A DNA stretch of 64,000 bases from Paracoccus sp. R12_2 (GTDB taxonomy: Bacteria; Pseudomonadota; Alphaproteobacteria; Rhodobacterales; Rhodobacteraceae). Within the stretch, counting starts at the first letter, position 1. Each line of letters begins with the position of its first letter. The notes below the pieces were generated by a model. The model did no database searches. It was not told the DNA's origin and saw only the letters and a program-made list of their open reading frames with translations. A program made the position numbers and the translations under genes. Shown piece by piece: positions 18,015 to 26,880 of this stretch. Location of the stretch: the NCBI RefSeq assembly GCF_017744015.1, contig NZ_JAGHRA010000001.1, positions 62,001 through 126,000 of the forward strand. Direction: 5' to 3'.

Positions 18015-18707
18015 ATGAAAAAGGGCGCTGACGCTTTCAGATCCATTGGCGAAGTCGCCAAGCTGATCGGCGTCGCACCCCACGTCCTGCGTTACTGGGA
18101 AACGCAGTTTCCGCAATTGAAACCGATGAAGCGTCCTGATGGCCGGCGCTATTACCGCCCTGACGATGTGCGTCTGGTCGCCGGGCTGTGCGAGGTTCTG
18201 CGCGACGACGGAATGACAATCCGGGGCGCGAAGAAGATGATGTCGCGGGATCGCGGAGACGCGATCCGCGCACGTGGGCTGGCACGCCTTGGCGACCGGC
18301 TGGACATCGCGGCGATGGCCTCGGACAGCGCGGCAGGCCGCGGGTCCGATGATTCCTTGCAGCAGATGACCGCCGAGGATGCCGGGCAGGCTGCGCCGCG
18401 CGCGAACGACCCGGTCATCCGGACGGTCGCAGCCGATCACGACGACACTGATCTGGACGAGGAGACGCAGGACATGGCCGCCCACACGCCCCGCTCGCGG
18501 CATCGCCGCCGCGCTGCCCATGGCGGGGATCAGCGCGCGCTGCCCCTGTTCCCGGATCTGGACGGGTCCGATCGCGGATCGGCGTGGCTGGCGCGGCTGG
18601 CCATGCTTGCCGCCGCGCTGCGGGATCTGCCCTCTGCCCCGACCGCGCCGCCGCTGTTGCCGCGCCGGCTTGCGGATTTGCGCGATCTGATCGCCTCGCA
18701 TTACTAG
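18015..18707 (+). CDS. MerR-family transcriptional regulator
   Basis: A 230-residue regulator with an N-terminal MerR winged helix: FRSIGEVAKLIGVAPHVLRY, then WETQFPQLKP and GRRYYRPDDVRLV, about residues 9-65. The remainder is a low-complexity acidic and arginine-rich region with a short C-terminal segment (RRLADLRDLIASHY) typical of the ihfA-linked alphaproteobacterial form. No metal-binding cysteines are present, so it is not a classical metal sensor. It is in an operon with ihfA. Effector and targets are unknown. Confidence 0.9.
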   Translation: MKKGADAFRSIGEVAKLIGVAPHVLRYWETQFPQLKPMKRPDGRRYYRPDDVRLVAGLCEVLRDDGMTIRGAKKMMSRDRGDAIRARGLARLGDRLDIAAMASDSAAGRGSDDSLQQMTAEDAGQAAPRANDPVIRTVAADHDDTDLDEETQDMAAHTPRSRHRRRAAHGGDQRALPLFPDLDGSDRGSAWLARLAMLAAALRDLPSAPTAPPLLPRRLADLRDLIASHY

Positions 18708-18782
18708 ATCGCCGCGACCGATGCAGATTTCCGCTTCGCGGCCCTTGTGCAGCCCTCGTGCTTCGCTCTATATGGCCGGCGT

Positions 18783-18860
18783 CGGGCCGTGGCGCAGCCT
18801 GGTTAGCGCGTCCGTCTGGGGGACGGAAGGCCGCGAGTTCGAATCTCGCCGGCCCGACCA
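18783..18860 (+). tRNA. tRNA-Pro (anticodon GGG)
   Basis: A complete cloverleaf can be folded: 7-bp acceptor CGGGCCG/CGGCCCG, D-arm with GCGCAGCCTGGTTAGCGC, anticodon stem TCCGT/ACGGA with loop CTGGGGG (anticodon GGG), and T-arm GCGAG-TTCGAAT-CTCGC. The CCA end is encoded (18858-18860). It reads proline codons CCC and CCT. It lies after merR, followed by a terminator. No integrase or repeated attachment half-site was seen beside it. Confidence 0.95.
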
Positions 18861-18866
18861 TTCCGA

Positions 18867-18898
18867 AAACGCCCATCCCGTTTGCGGGGTGGGCGTTT
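18867..18898 (+). terminator. Terminator after tRNA-Pro
   Basis: A 12-bp stem with one G-U pair, ACGCCCATCCCG/CGGGGTGGGCGT around a TTTG loop, ends in GTTTCC and starts about 9 bases after the tRNA. Confidence 0.8.
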
Positions 18899-18929
18899 CC
18901 ATATCCGCCGACCGCTTGGGGAGGAAGGC

Positions 18930-19997
18930 ATGAACGGTGTCCTGCCTGACAGCGAGATCCGCGAGCTGATCGATCAGGGTGCGATCAGCGCCGATCCGGC
19001 GATCATTCCCGAACAGATACAACCCGCCAGCCTTGACCTGCGCCTTGGCACGACCGCCTATCGCCTGCGGGCCAGTTTCCTGGCCGGACGCGGCCGCCGG
19101 ATCGCGGACCGGTTGGACGATCTTCAGATGCATCAGATGGACCTGTCCGGCGGTGCCGTGCTGGAACGCGGCTGCGTCTATCTGGTGCCGCTGATGGAAC
19201 GGCTGACCCTGCCCGCCGGGCTGACCGCGGTGGCCAACGCCAAATCCTCGACCGGCCGGCTGGACCTGCTGACCCGGCTTGTCACCGATGACGGAACCGA
19301 GTTCGACCGCCTGCCCGAAGGCTATGATGGCCCCTTGTATGCCGAGATCTGCCCGCGCAGCTTTTCGGTGCTGGTCCGCCCCGGCATGCGTCTGAACCAG
19401 CTTCGGCTGCGGCAGGGGCAGGCCGTGCTGACCGACGACGAATTGCGCGATCTGAACGCGCGTGAGCCGCTGGTCGGCGGTCCGGCGCTGATCGACCATG
19501 GGCTTGGCTTTTCGGTCGATCTGAAACCTTCCGACGGCGATCTTGTCGGCTATCGCGCCCGCCCGCATAGCGGGGTGATCGATCTGGACCGGATCGGCGA
19601 ATATCCGGCGGCCGAATTCTGGGACGAGTTGCGCACCACCCAGGGCCGGCTGATTCTGGACCCCGGCGCGTTCTACATCCTTGTCAGCCGTGAATCCGTT
19701 GCAATTCCTGCGGATTACGCCGCCGAGATGGCGCCTTACCTGGCGATGGTCGGCGAGTTTCGCGTGCATTACGCAGGCTTCTTCGATCCCGGTTTCGGAA
19801 TCGGACAGGCGGGTGTCGGCGCGCGCGGCGTGCTGGAGGTGCGCTGCCACGAGGCGCCCTTCGTGCTGGAACACGGTCAGGTCGTCGGCCGGCTGGTCTA
19901 TGAACGCATGTCCGCCCGTCCCGACCGGCTGTATGGTGCCGGGATCAGGTCGAACTATCAGGGTCAGGGGCTGAAACTGGCCAAGCAGTTCCGGTAA
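18930..19997 (+). CDS. dcd: 2'-Deoxycytidine 5'-triphosphate deaminase, long alphaproteobacterial form
   Basis: Deaminates dCTP to dUTP for thymidylate synthesis. At 355 residues it is about twice the length of enteric Dcd and matches the long alphaproteobacterial form. It carries IQPASLDLRLGTTAYRL near residues 28-44, reminiscent of the PSSIDLRLG strand of Dcd/dUTPase folds, and a second trimer-fold half with KPSDGDLVGYRARPHSG and the C-terminal GVLEVRCHEAPFVLEHGQ. The start at 18930 is set by GAGGAAGG just upstream. It is convergent with the methyltransferase gene, 24 bases away. Confidence 0.9.
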   Translation: MNGVLPDSEIRELIDQGAISADPAIIPEQIQPASLDLRLGTTAYRLRASFLAGRGRRIADRLDDLQMHQMDLSGGAVLERGCVYLVPLMERLTLPAGLTAVANAKSSTGRLDLLTRLVTDDGTEFDRLPEGYDGPLYAEICPRSFSVLVRPGMRLNQLRLRQGQAVLTDDELRDLNAREPLVGGPALIDHGLGFSVDLKPSDGDLVGYRARPHSGVIDLDRIGEYPAAEFWDELRTTQGRLILDPGAFYILVSRESVAIPADYAAEMAPYLAMVGEFRVHYAGFFDPGFGIGQAGVGARGVLEVRCHEAPFVLEHGQVVGRLVYERMSARPDRLYGAGIRSNYQGQGLKLAKQFR

Positions 19998-20021
19998 GCG
20001 CGCGGCCGCAGCCGCACTGGG

Positions 20022-21137
20022 CTACAGCGGTCCTGTCTGCCACAGGCGGACCTTCAACCCGCCATGCGCGATGATCGGTCCCGGCGGCTTCCACGGCAGG
20101 CCCGTCGCCCGGGCAAGTTGCTGATCGCTGGTCACGATGCCCACGGACCATCCCGCGAATCGTTCGCGCAAGACCTGCCCAAGCGCGGCATGCAGCCCGA
20201 ACAGGGGCCCCTTGTTGCCGATCCGCGCGCCATAGGGCGGGTTCACGATCACGATGCCCGCAGGCGCTTCGGGCGGCTGCAGGTCGGCGATCGCGCAGCA
20301 GTCGAACCGGGTGCAGCCCGCAACGCCCGCGCGTTCGGCGTTCTGCTGGCTCATGCGGATCGCGCCCGCGTCCCGGTCGCTTCCGAAGAACATGGGTCGA
20401 GGATCGGGTTTGCTGTCCCGGCCCTGCCCGTCCCGGATCGCCCGCCACCCCGTCGCATCGAAACTGGCAAGAAACTGGAAGGCGAAATGGCGGTCACGCC
20501 CGGCGATCAGCCCGGCAGCGATCTCGGCCGCCTCGATGACGAATGTCCCCGATCCGCACATCGGGTCCAGCACGGTCTGCTGGCCATCGAACCCCATTTC
20601 GCGCAGGAACATCGCCGCCATCGTCTCGCGCATGGGGGCCTTGGCGACGGCCTGCTTGTGGCCGCGCTTGTGCAGCGATTCGCCGGTGGTATCGACGCTT
20701 ATCGTTACCAGATCATCCTCGATCCGCGCCTTCACGACGATTTGCGCATCCGCAGCGATCGGCGCGCCCAGTTCCTCGCGGATGGCGCGTTCGATCCGCT
20801 GCGTCGCCGCGCCCGCGTGATAGATGCGGCTTGCCTTGCAGACGGTCTCGACCTTGACCGGTTGATCCGGGCGCAGAACGTCGGCCCATGGGAATTTTCG
20901 CGCACGCTTGTCCAGCTGCGCCAGATGCAGCGCCCGGAAACTGCCCACCCGCGCCAGAACCCGCGTCGCACCGCGCAGCATCAAATTGGCGCGCCAGACA
21001 TCCTGCCAGCCGCCCCGGATCGTCACCCCGCCCGGCTGCGGTTCGACCGCCCAGCCAAACTCGCGCGCTTCGGCCGCCAGCGGCGCTTCCAGTCCCGGCG
21101 TCGCGACCAGGAATATGTCGAACTGTTCTGCACTCAT
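20022..21137 (-). CDS. THUMP-domain RNA guanine-N2 methyltransferase (RlmL/Trm14 type)
   Basis: A 371-residue SAM-dependent RNA methyltransferase. The N-terminal half is a THUMP RNA-binding domain (FLVATPGLEAPLAAEAREF through HKRGHKQAVAKAPMRETMAA); the C-terminal half is a class I Rossmann methyltransferase with DPMCGSGTFVIEAAEIAAG and the catalytic NPPYG motif, as in enzymes that methylate guanine N2 in 23S rRNA. It matches the N-terminal half of enteric RlmL; the RlmK-like C-terminal half of the enteric fusion is absent. It lies 78 bases after scpB on the same strand. Confidence 0.9.
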   Translation of the reverse strand: MSAEQFDIFLVATPGLEAPLAAEAREFGWAVEPQPGGVTIRGGWQDVWRANLMLRGATRVLARVGSFRALHLAQLDKRARKFPWADVLRPDQPVKVETVCKASRIYHAGAATQRIERAIREELGAPIAADAQIVVKARIEDDLVTISVDTTGESLHKRGHKQAVAKAPMRETMAAMFLREMGFDGQQTVLDPMCGSGTFVIEAAEIAAGLIAGRDRHFAFQFLASFDATGWRAIRDGQGRDSKPDPRPMFFGSDRDAGAIRMSQQNAERAGVAGCTRFDCCAIADLQPPEAPAGIVIVNPPYGARIGNKGPLFGLHAALGQVLRERFAGWSVGIVTSDQQLARATGLPWKPPGPIIAHGGLKVRLWQTGPL

Positions 21138-21215
21138 CCGCGCAGCCCTAGCCGGTTCGACAAGGCTTGGCGAGGGTCATCCGCCGGGCGCCGATGCAGA
21201 CCGCGTGGGCCGTGG

Positions 21216-21896
21216 CTATTCGTCCTCGAAAAGATCGTCGGCAGGCCCCTCGGCGTCACCGACCTGATCTTCGTCATCCGGGACGACAGGAACGGCCATT
21301 CCTTCGGCGGGCGGCCGCGATTCCAGCAACCCGGCGGCGCGCAGTTCGGAAAGCCCCGGCAGATCGCGCGCCGATTCGAGGCCGAAATGATCCAGAAACA
21401 CCTCGGTGACGACAAATGTCGCGGGGCGGCCCGGGGTCATCCGGCGCCGGCCCATCCGGACCCACTCCATCTCGATCAACTGGTCCAGCGTGCCACGGCT
21501 GACCGCCACCCCGCGAATTTCCTCGATCTCGGCCCGCGTGACCGGCTGATGATAGGCGATGATGGCCAATGTCTCGACCGCAGCGCGCGACAGGCGGCGC
21601 TGTTCGACCGTTTCGGTCTGCATCAGGAACGACAGGTCCGAGGCGGTGCGGAACGCATAGCCGTCGCCCAACCTCTCGACCGTGACACCGCGATCCGCGT
21701 AGCGGCGGCGCAAAGCCGCCAGCGCCTCGGCCGGATCGCAACCCGCAGGCAGCCGCGCCGACAGGTCGCGCACCGAAACCGGCTGTGCCGAGGCGAACAG
21801 GATCGCCTCGACCATCCGTTCCTGCTGGTCCATCGGCGGGGGCGGAAAATCCGGCGCCGACGGCGATGCGTCGTCGCCATCTGTCCGGTCGGGCAT
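21216..21896 (-). CDS. scpB: Segregation and condensation protein B
   Basis: The kite subunit that dimerises and, with ScpA, completes the SMC condensin complex. The 226-residue product has two winged-helix domains: MVEAILFASAQPVSVRDL and the central ETLAIIAYHQPVTRAEIEEIRG, the ScpB signature. The C-terminus is an acidic tail. ATG 21896 is used; a GTG at 21920, directly behind the scpA stop, would add eight residues and fits translational coupling equally well. It is the last gene of the argS-SPOR-nagZ-scpA-scpB run. Confidence 0.94.
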   Translation of the reverse strand: MPDRTDGDDASPSAPDFPPPPMDQQERMVEAILFASAQPVSVRDLSARLPAGCDPAEALAALRRRYADRGVTVERLGDGYAFRTASDLSFLMQTETVEQRRLSRAAVETLAIIAYHQPVTRAEIEEIRGVAVSRGTLDQLIEMEWVRMGRRRMTPGRPATFVVTEVFLDHFGLESARDLPGLSELRAAGLLESRPPAEGMAVPVVPDDEDQVGDAEGPADDLFEDE

Positions 21897-21921
21897 GTCG
21901 TTTTGCGTCAGATCGGTCACG

Positions 21922-22818
21922 TCAGTTGTCGGCTGTGGGTTTGCGGCGGAAGCTGATCGGCGCGAATGTGTCGGACTGGCGTATCTCCAACCGACCCTGC
22001 CGCGCAAGCTCCAGCGAGGCGGCGAAGGTCGCGGCGGTGGCGGAACGGCGACGCTTGCCGTCTCCCTCCCATCCATCTGGCAGAAAATCCGACAGGTCGG
22101 TCCAGTCGCCCGCAAAGCCGATCATCCGGCGCATCCGATCCAGGGCCTGTTCCATGCTGAACACGTCATGCCGGTCAAATGCATAGGGGCGGAATTCGTC
22201 CTTGGTCTTCAGCCGCGCATAGGCCCGCATCAGGTCGATCAGCCCGGCCTGCCATTCGGTGCGGCGCTTGCGGGCGACGGATTCGGGGGCGCCACGCTGG
22301 AAACGGCTGATGCCCAGCCTGTCGCGCCCCATCAGCCGGGCCGCCGCCTGACGCATCGCATCCAGCCGTTCCAACTGGAACGCCAGATGCGCGGCCATAT
22401 CCTCGGCCGATGGTCCCTCTGCCTCGGGGTCGGGCGGCAGCAACAGACGCGACTTCAGGAACGCCAGCCAAGCGGCCATGACCAGATAGTCGGCGGCCAG
22501 TTCGATCCGCAACTTGCGGGCCTGTTCGACGAAGACAAGATACTGCTCGGCCAGATGCAGGACCGAGATCTTCATCAGATCGACCTTCTGGCTGCGCGCC
22601 AGCGTCAGAAGCAGGTCCAGCGGACCTTCGTAACCATCGACATCGACAATCAGTGCCTCTTCCGCGCGCCGCGCAGCCACCGAATCCGCGTCGAAATCCG
22701 ACGCAGCGGGCGGCGGCGCGTCCGGGACGGCGCGCAGATAGGGAACATCTGTCGGATCTTTGGCCACAACTGCTCCACTTCGGGTCAGGCTGTCAGCGTC
22801 CGCCTTCGGCAAGGGCAA
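21922..22818 (-). CDS. scpA: Segregation and condensation protein A
   Basis: The kleisin that bridges the SMC heads in bacterial condensin. The 298-residue protein has a variable first 55 residues, then the ScpA core VDGYEGPLDLLLTLARSQKV, KISVLHLAEQYLVF and AADYLVMAAWLAFLKSRLLL, and a C-terminal winged helix before FAPISFRRK. It starts 18 bases after nagZ ends and is followed at once by scpB. The true start could be a few codons downstream because the first residues are not conserved. Confidence 0.95.
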   Translation of the reverse strand: MPLPKADADSLTRSGAVVAKDPTDVPYLRAVPDAPPPAASDFDADSVAARRAEEALIVDVDGYEGPLDLLLTLARSQKVDLMKISVLHLAEQYLVFVEQARKLRIELAADYLVMAAWLAFLKSRLLLPPDPEAEGPSAEDMAAHLAFQLERLDAMRQAAARLMGRDRLGISRFQRGAPESVARKRRTEWQAGLIDLMRAYARLKTKDEFRPYAFDRHDVFSMEQALDRMRRMIGFAGDWTDLSDFLPDGWEGDGKRRRSATAATFAASLELARQGRLEIRQSDTFAPISFRRKPTADN

Positions 22819-22836
22819 GTCAAGCGGGGCTGCGTC

Positions 22837-23817
22837 TCAGGCGACCAGCCCACGCCATTCGTCCAGCAGGGCAAGGCGGTCGTGGTCCTGCGGCGACCGC
22901 CGCTGTTCCAGCGCGGCGGCGGCGCGGCGCTGCGCATCAACGCCTAGCGTGCCGGCGGCCGCGACAACCGGCTCCATGCTGGAAATCGTGCCGTTGCAGT
23001 GCAGCACAAGATCGCAACCCGCCGCGATCGAGGCGGCAGCGCGTTCCGCCTCGGTTCCCGACAGGGCGTTCATGGTGATGTCGTCGGTCATCAACAGCCC
23101 GTCAAAGCCGATCCGGTCGCGGATCAGCGCGATCATCCGCGCCGAAGCCGTGGCAGGCGCATCGTCCAGCGCGGTAAATCGGATATGCGCGGTCATCCCC
23201 ATCGGCAGGTCGTTCAGCGCCCGGAATGGCAGGAAATCCATATCCTCCAGCACATCCGGCGCGACCGTCACGGTCGGCAGGTCATGATGGCTGTCCGCGA
23301 TGGCCCGCCCATGGCCCGGCATGTGCTTCATCACCGGCAGCACGCCCGCCGCCAGCAGCCCTTCGGCCGCAGCCCGGCCCAGACTTGCGACCGTATGCGG
23401 ATCGGTGCCGAAACAGCGATTGTGCAGGAATGGGTGGGTGTCGGGCTGCGCCACGTCCAGCGTGGGGGCGCAATCGGAATCGATGCCCACATCGCGCAAT
23501 TCCCGCCCGATCAGATAGTAGCGCAGCCACATCGCGCGTGCGCCTGCCCCGGCCTGATCCAGCGGCGCAGGCCATTCGGCCCAATGCGGCGCGCGCAGGC
23601 GCTGAACCCTGCCGCCTTCCTGATCGATCGTGATGACCGCATCGCGGCCCACCGCGTCGCGCAGATCGCCCGTCAGACGGCGCAGCTGGTCGGGGTTATC
23701 GACATTGCGCCCGAACAGGATGAACCCCCATGGATCGGCCGACCGGAAGAAATCCCGCTCGGCAGCTGTCAGTACGGTGCCTGCGATCCCGCCAAGGATC
23801 GTCGCGTTGCAGGCCAT
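22837..23817 (-). CDS. nagZ: Beta-N-acetylhexosaminidase (GH3), peptidoglycan recycling
   Basis: Removes GlcNAc from recycled anhydro-muropeptides in the cytoplasm. The 326-residue protein is a GH3 TIM barrel with GFILFGRNVDNPDQLRRL, IDQEGGRVQRL, the NagZ signature KHMPGHGRAIADSHHDLP (loop carrying catalytic Asp/His) and the nucleophile region LLMTDDITMNALSG. The start ATG at 23817 overlaps the SPOR gene stop (TAATG), so it is translationally coupled. Upstream in-frame codons would lie inside the SPOR gene and are rejected. NagZ products can influence AmpC induction in other bacteria; no such genes are here. Confidence 0.96.
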   Translation of the reverse strand: MACNATILGGIAGTVLTAAERDFFRSADPWGFILFGRNVDNPDQLRRLTGDLRDAVGRDAVITIDQEGGRVQRLRAPHWAEWPAPLDQAGAGARAMWLRYYLIGRELRDVGIDSDCAPTLDVAQPDTHPFLHNRCFGTDPHTVASLGRAAAEGLLAAGVLPVMKHMPGHGRAIADSHHDLPTVTVAPDVLEDMDFLPFRALNDLPMGMTAHIRFTALDDAPATASARMIALIRDRIGFDGLLMTDDITMNALSGTEAERAAASIAAGCDLVLHCNGTISSMEPVVAAAGTLGVDAQRRAAAALEQRRSPQDHDRLALLDEWRGLVA

Positions 23818-24968
23818 TACTGCGACAGCGCGAGGCAGTCCGTGCCGCCGGATTTCAACGCCGCGCAGAACTGGCGCGCTTCGCTGATATTTCCGAATCC
23901 CGCGACCCGCAGACGCCAGAAGCTGCGTCCATTGGCATTGTGCTGCTGGATCACCTGACCCTTGCCCGAGAACAACGAACCGAACTTGCCGGTCAGGCGG
24001 TTCCATTCGCCCGAAGCGATGGCGTTGCTGTCGAACGCGCCGATCTGAACCAGCGGACCGCTGGCAGAGGACGCCGAGGGCGCCGGTGCGGGTGCAGAAG
24101 CCTCGGACGGGCGGGTTTCCGCAGCGGGTGCGGGACGCGCGTCGCTGGCCGTCGTCGATGCGGATGCCACGCGGGTCGATCGCGGGCGCGGCGCGGGGCG
24201 GTTAGACTGGGTCAGAACGCCGGGATTCGCGGTCGCCTGGGCCTCAAGCAGCGCGGCGGTGATCGCGTCCGTCTGCGCCGGGGCACCGTTCTCGTCGGTC
24301 ACGACCTCGTTCACCGGGCCCTCGGATGCGGGCGCGTCGATGATCGCGGCGTTCTCGACGCTGCTGTTCAGCATGGCCAGTCGCGCGGCCTCGGCGGCGG
24401 CTTCGGCCTCGGCAACGGCGCGGGCCTCGCTGTCCGACATCGGCGTGATCGGCTCTCCGTCGAAATTCAGCGGAGTCTCGGACGGGTTCACGGGCTCGCG
24501 CGCAGTGGCGCCCAGTTCGCCCATCGCCACGTCTTCTTCGGTCAGATCGGTCGCCGAGGGCGCGATCGCCACCTGATCGGCTGGCTGCGGCTCTACCCCT
24601 TCGGCCACGCCATTAACGGCATAGCCGGTATAGCTGGTCAGTTCGCCGCCCGGATCATCGGGCGTGGTGCGCGCCTCGCCCTGGATCGCCTTGATGACCG
24701 GCACGCCCGACACGTCGCGCGAGACAAGTTGCCAGCCCCATGCCATCAGCCCGACCATCAGCCCGACCGACGCCAGCGCGCCAAGATAGTGCGTCAGCCG
24801 CGCGATTCGTGCCGAAAAGCCATCGGCGCCATCTGGATCGGCCGCAAACCGGCGGTCATCCTGCGGCTGGCCCTGATCGTCCCAGCCGCCCTGATCGTAA
24901 GAGAACTCGCGCCGCACCTTGTGACGCGAGAACACATAGCCGCCTTCGCGGAAATCCATCACTGCCAT
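23817..24968 (-). CDS. SPOR-domain membrane protein
   Basis: A 383-residue bitopic protein that probably binds denuded glycan strands at the septum. A cytoplasmic N-terminal 55 residues is followed by one membrane helix (LGALASVGLMVGLMAWGW, about residues 63-80), a long periplasmic linker rich in Ala, Pro and Glu, and a C-terminal SPOR domain (PLVQIGAFDSNAIASGEWNRL through RVAGFGNISEARQFCAALKS). The last residues include a cysteine pair that could form a disulfide. It follows argS by 77 bases and shares one base with nagZ, placing it in a wall and chromosome-segregation operon. Confidence 0.9.
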   Translation of the reverse strand: MAVMDFREGGYVFSRHKVRREFSYDQGGWDDQGQPQDDRRFAADPDGADGFSARIARLTHYLGALASVGLMVGLMAWGWQLVSRDVSGVPVIKAIQGEARTTPDDPGGELTSYTGYAVNGVAEGVEPQPADQVAIAPSATDLTEEDVAMGELGATAREPVNPSETPLNFDGEPITPMSDSEARAVAEAEAAAEAARLAMLNSSVENAAIIDAPASEGPVNEVVTDENGAPAQTDAITAALLEAQATANPGVLTQSNRPAPRPRSTRVASASTTASDARPAPAAETRPSEASAPAPAPSASSASGPLVQIGAFDSNAIASGEWNRLTGKFGSLFSGKGQVIQQHNANGRSFWRLRVAGFGNISEARQFCAALKSGGTDCLALSQ

Positions 24969-25045
24969 AGCCTGCCTGCCTGCCTGCCGGTTGACCCGGT
25001 TTTACCGTTGACTGCTCGTTTTCGTCCGGCGGGGCACTTTATGAA

Positions 25046-26788
25046 TCAGCGCATTTCCTCGACCGGAGTCACGCCAAGGATAGCGAGACCGGATGAAATG
25101 ACAACGCCAACCGCCCGGACAAGCGCGATTTTTGCCTGAGAGGTTGCGGAATCGCCATCTTGCAGGAAGCGCAGCGAGGCGTCGTCATTGCCCCGGTTCC
25201 ACAGCGAATGCAGGTCCGAGGCGATGTCATACAGGAAAAATGCGACCCGGTGCGGCTCGTGGGCGCGGGCGGCATGTTCGACAAGGCGTGGCCATTCGGC
25301 AACTTTCCGGGCCAAGTCAAGCTCGGCCTGATGGGAAAGGCTGGTCAGATCCGCCGCCTGAAGCGCCGCGTCCGAGACATCGATTCCCGCCTCGGTCGCG
25401 CGGCGCAGGACCGAATGGACGCGCGCGCTGGCATATTGCACATACCAGACCGGATTGTCCTTGGACTGTTCCAGCACCTTGGCAAAGTCGAAATCCAGTG
25501 CCGCGTCGTTCTTGCGCGTCAGCATGATGAAGCGGGTCACGTCGGCGCCCGCCTCTTCGACCACGTCGCGCAGCGTGACAAAGGTGCCGGCGCGCTTCGA
25601 CATCTTGAACGGCTCGCCGTTCTTGAACAGCTTGACCAGCTGGATCAGCTTGACGTCCAGCGGCACGCGCCCGTTCGACAGCGCCTTCACGGCCGCATTC
25701 ATCCGCTTGACATAGCCGCCGTGATCGGCGCCGAACACGTCGATCAGCTGGTCAAAGCCACGGCCGATCTTGTCCCAGTGATAGGCGATGTCGGGCGCGA
25801 AATAGGTCCATGCACCGTCCGATTTCTGGATCGGTCGGTCCACGTCGTCGCCATGCGCGGTGGATCTGAACAGCATCTGTTCGCGCGCCTCCCAGTCCTC
25901 GGGCAGCTTGCCCTTGGGCGGTTCCAGCACGCCGCGATAGATCAGGCCCAGGCTGTTCAGCCGTTCGATCGCGGCTTCGATCTTGCCGGTGCCGTACAGC
26001 GCCTTTTCGCTGGAATATACATCCATGCTGACGCCAAGCGATGCCAGATCCTGCCGGATCATTTCCATCATCGCCTGGGTTGCGAACTCGCGGACATCCT
26101 CAAGCCAGTCTTCTTCGGGGCGGTCCAGCAGGCTGTCGCCATACTTGGCCTTCAGTGCCTCGCCCACCGGGATCAGATAGTCGCCGGGATACAGGCCCTC
26201 GCGGATTTCGGGTTCCAGCCCGTTCGCCTCGCGATAGCGTTCATAGGCCGACCGCGCCAGCACGTCGACCTGCGCGCCGCCGTCGTTGATATAGTATTCG
26301 CGCGTGACCTCGTGGCCCGAGAACGCCAGAAGATTCGCAAGCGCGTCGCCGAACACCGCGCCGCGCACATGGCCCACATGCATCGGGCCGGTCGGATTGG
26401 CGCTGACGAATTCGACGTTGACCTTCTGATCCCTGCCGATCGCCGAACGGCCGAAATCGCCGCCAGAGCCAAGCGCGGTCCGGACGACACCCTGCCAGAC
26501 CGACGGCGACAGCCGCAGGTTCAGGAATCCCGGACCTGCGACCTCGGCCTTTTCGATCCGGGGATCCGTCAGCCGCGCGGCCAGCCGATCGGCGATGTCG
26601 CGCGGCTTCATTCCGGCGGGCTTGGCCAGCACCATGGCGGCATTGGTGGCCATGTCGCCATGCGCCGGATCGCGCGGCGGCTCGACCGTGACATTGGCGT
26701 AATCGAGACCGGCAGGCAGCTCGTTCGCCTGCGTCATCTGGTCCAGCGCATCCACGACGACGCCGCGAAGATCGGTGAAAAGGTTCAT
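25046..26788 (-). CDS. argS: Arginyl-tRNA synthetase
   Basis: A 580-residue class I aminoacyl-tRNA synthetase that charges tRNA-Arg. The N-terminal Add-1 domain (about residues 1-100) is followed by the catalytic HIGH-type motif in [19 protein letters not shown], the KMSK loop ([11 protein letters not shown]) and the C-terminal DALR anticodon-binding domain with [20 protein letters not shown]. Length is normal. It is the first recognisable gene of the minus-strand run leading to scpB. Confidence 0.98.
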   Translation of the reverse strand: MNLFTDLRGVVVDALDQMTQANELPAGLDYANVTVEPPRDPAHGDMATNAAMVLAKPAGMKPRDIADRLAARLTDPRIEKAEVAGPGFLNLRLSPSVWQGVVRTALGSGGDFGRSAIGRDQKVNVEFVSANPTGPMHVGHVRGAVFGDALANLLAFSGHEVTREYYINDGGAQVDVLARSAYERYREANGLEPEIREGLYPGDYLIPVGEALKAKYGDSLLDRPEEDWLEDVREFATQAMMEMIRQDLASLGVSMDVYSSEKALYGTGKIEAAIERLNSLGLIYRGVLEPPKGKLPEDWEAREQMLFRSTAHGDDVDRPIQKSDGAWTYFAPDIAYHWDKIGRGFDQLIDVFGADHGGYVKRMNAAVKALSNGRVPLDVKLIQLVKLFKNGEPFKMSKRAGTFVTLRDVVEEAGADVTRFIMLTRKNDAALDFDFAKVLEQSKDNPVWYVQYASARVHSVLRRATEAGIDVSDAALQAADLTSLSHQAELDLARKVAEWPRLVEHAARAHEPHRVAFFLYDIASDLHSLWNRGNDDASLRFLQDGDSATSQAKIALVRAVGVVISSGLAILGVTPVEEMR

Positions 26789-26880
26789 ATTCGGCTTCCT
26801 GACTGACCTGCGCGGGTTAACGCCTGCAACCGGTGAAGGTCAACAGCGACGCTTGCCATCGTGCATCCGGCACGCGCCCG

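Noticed and set aside
18783..18860. Integration site at tRNA-Pro
   Set aside because: No integrase, no direct repeat of the tRNA 3' end and core genes on both sides.
20064..21956. Long plus-strand frame opposite the methyltransferase and scpB
   Set aside because: Antisense shadow; the two minus-strand genes carry full motifs.
25160..26806. Long plus-strand frame opposite argS
   Set aside because: Antisense shadow of a well-conserved synthetase gene.
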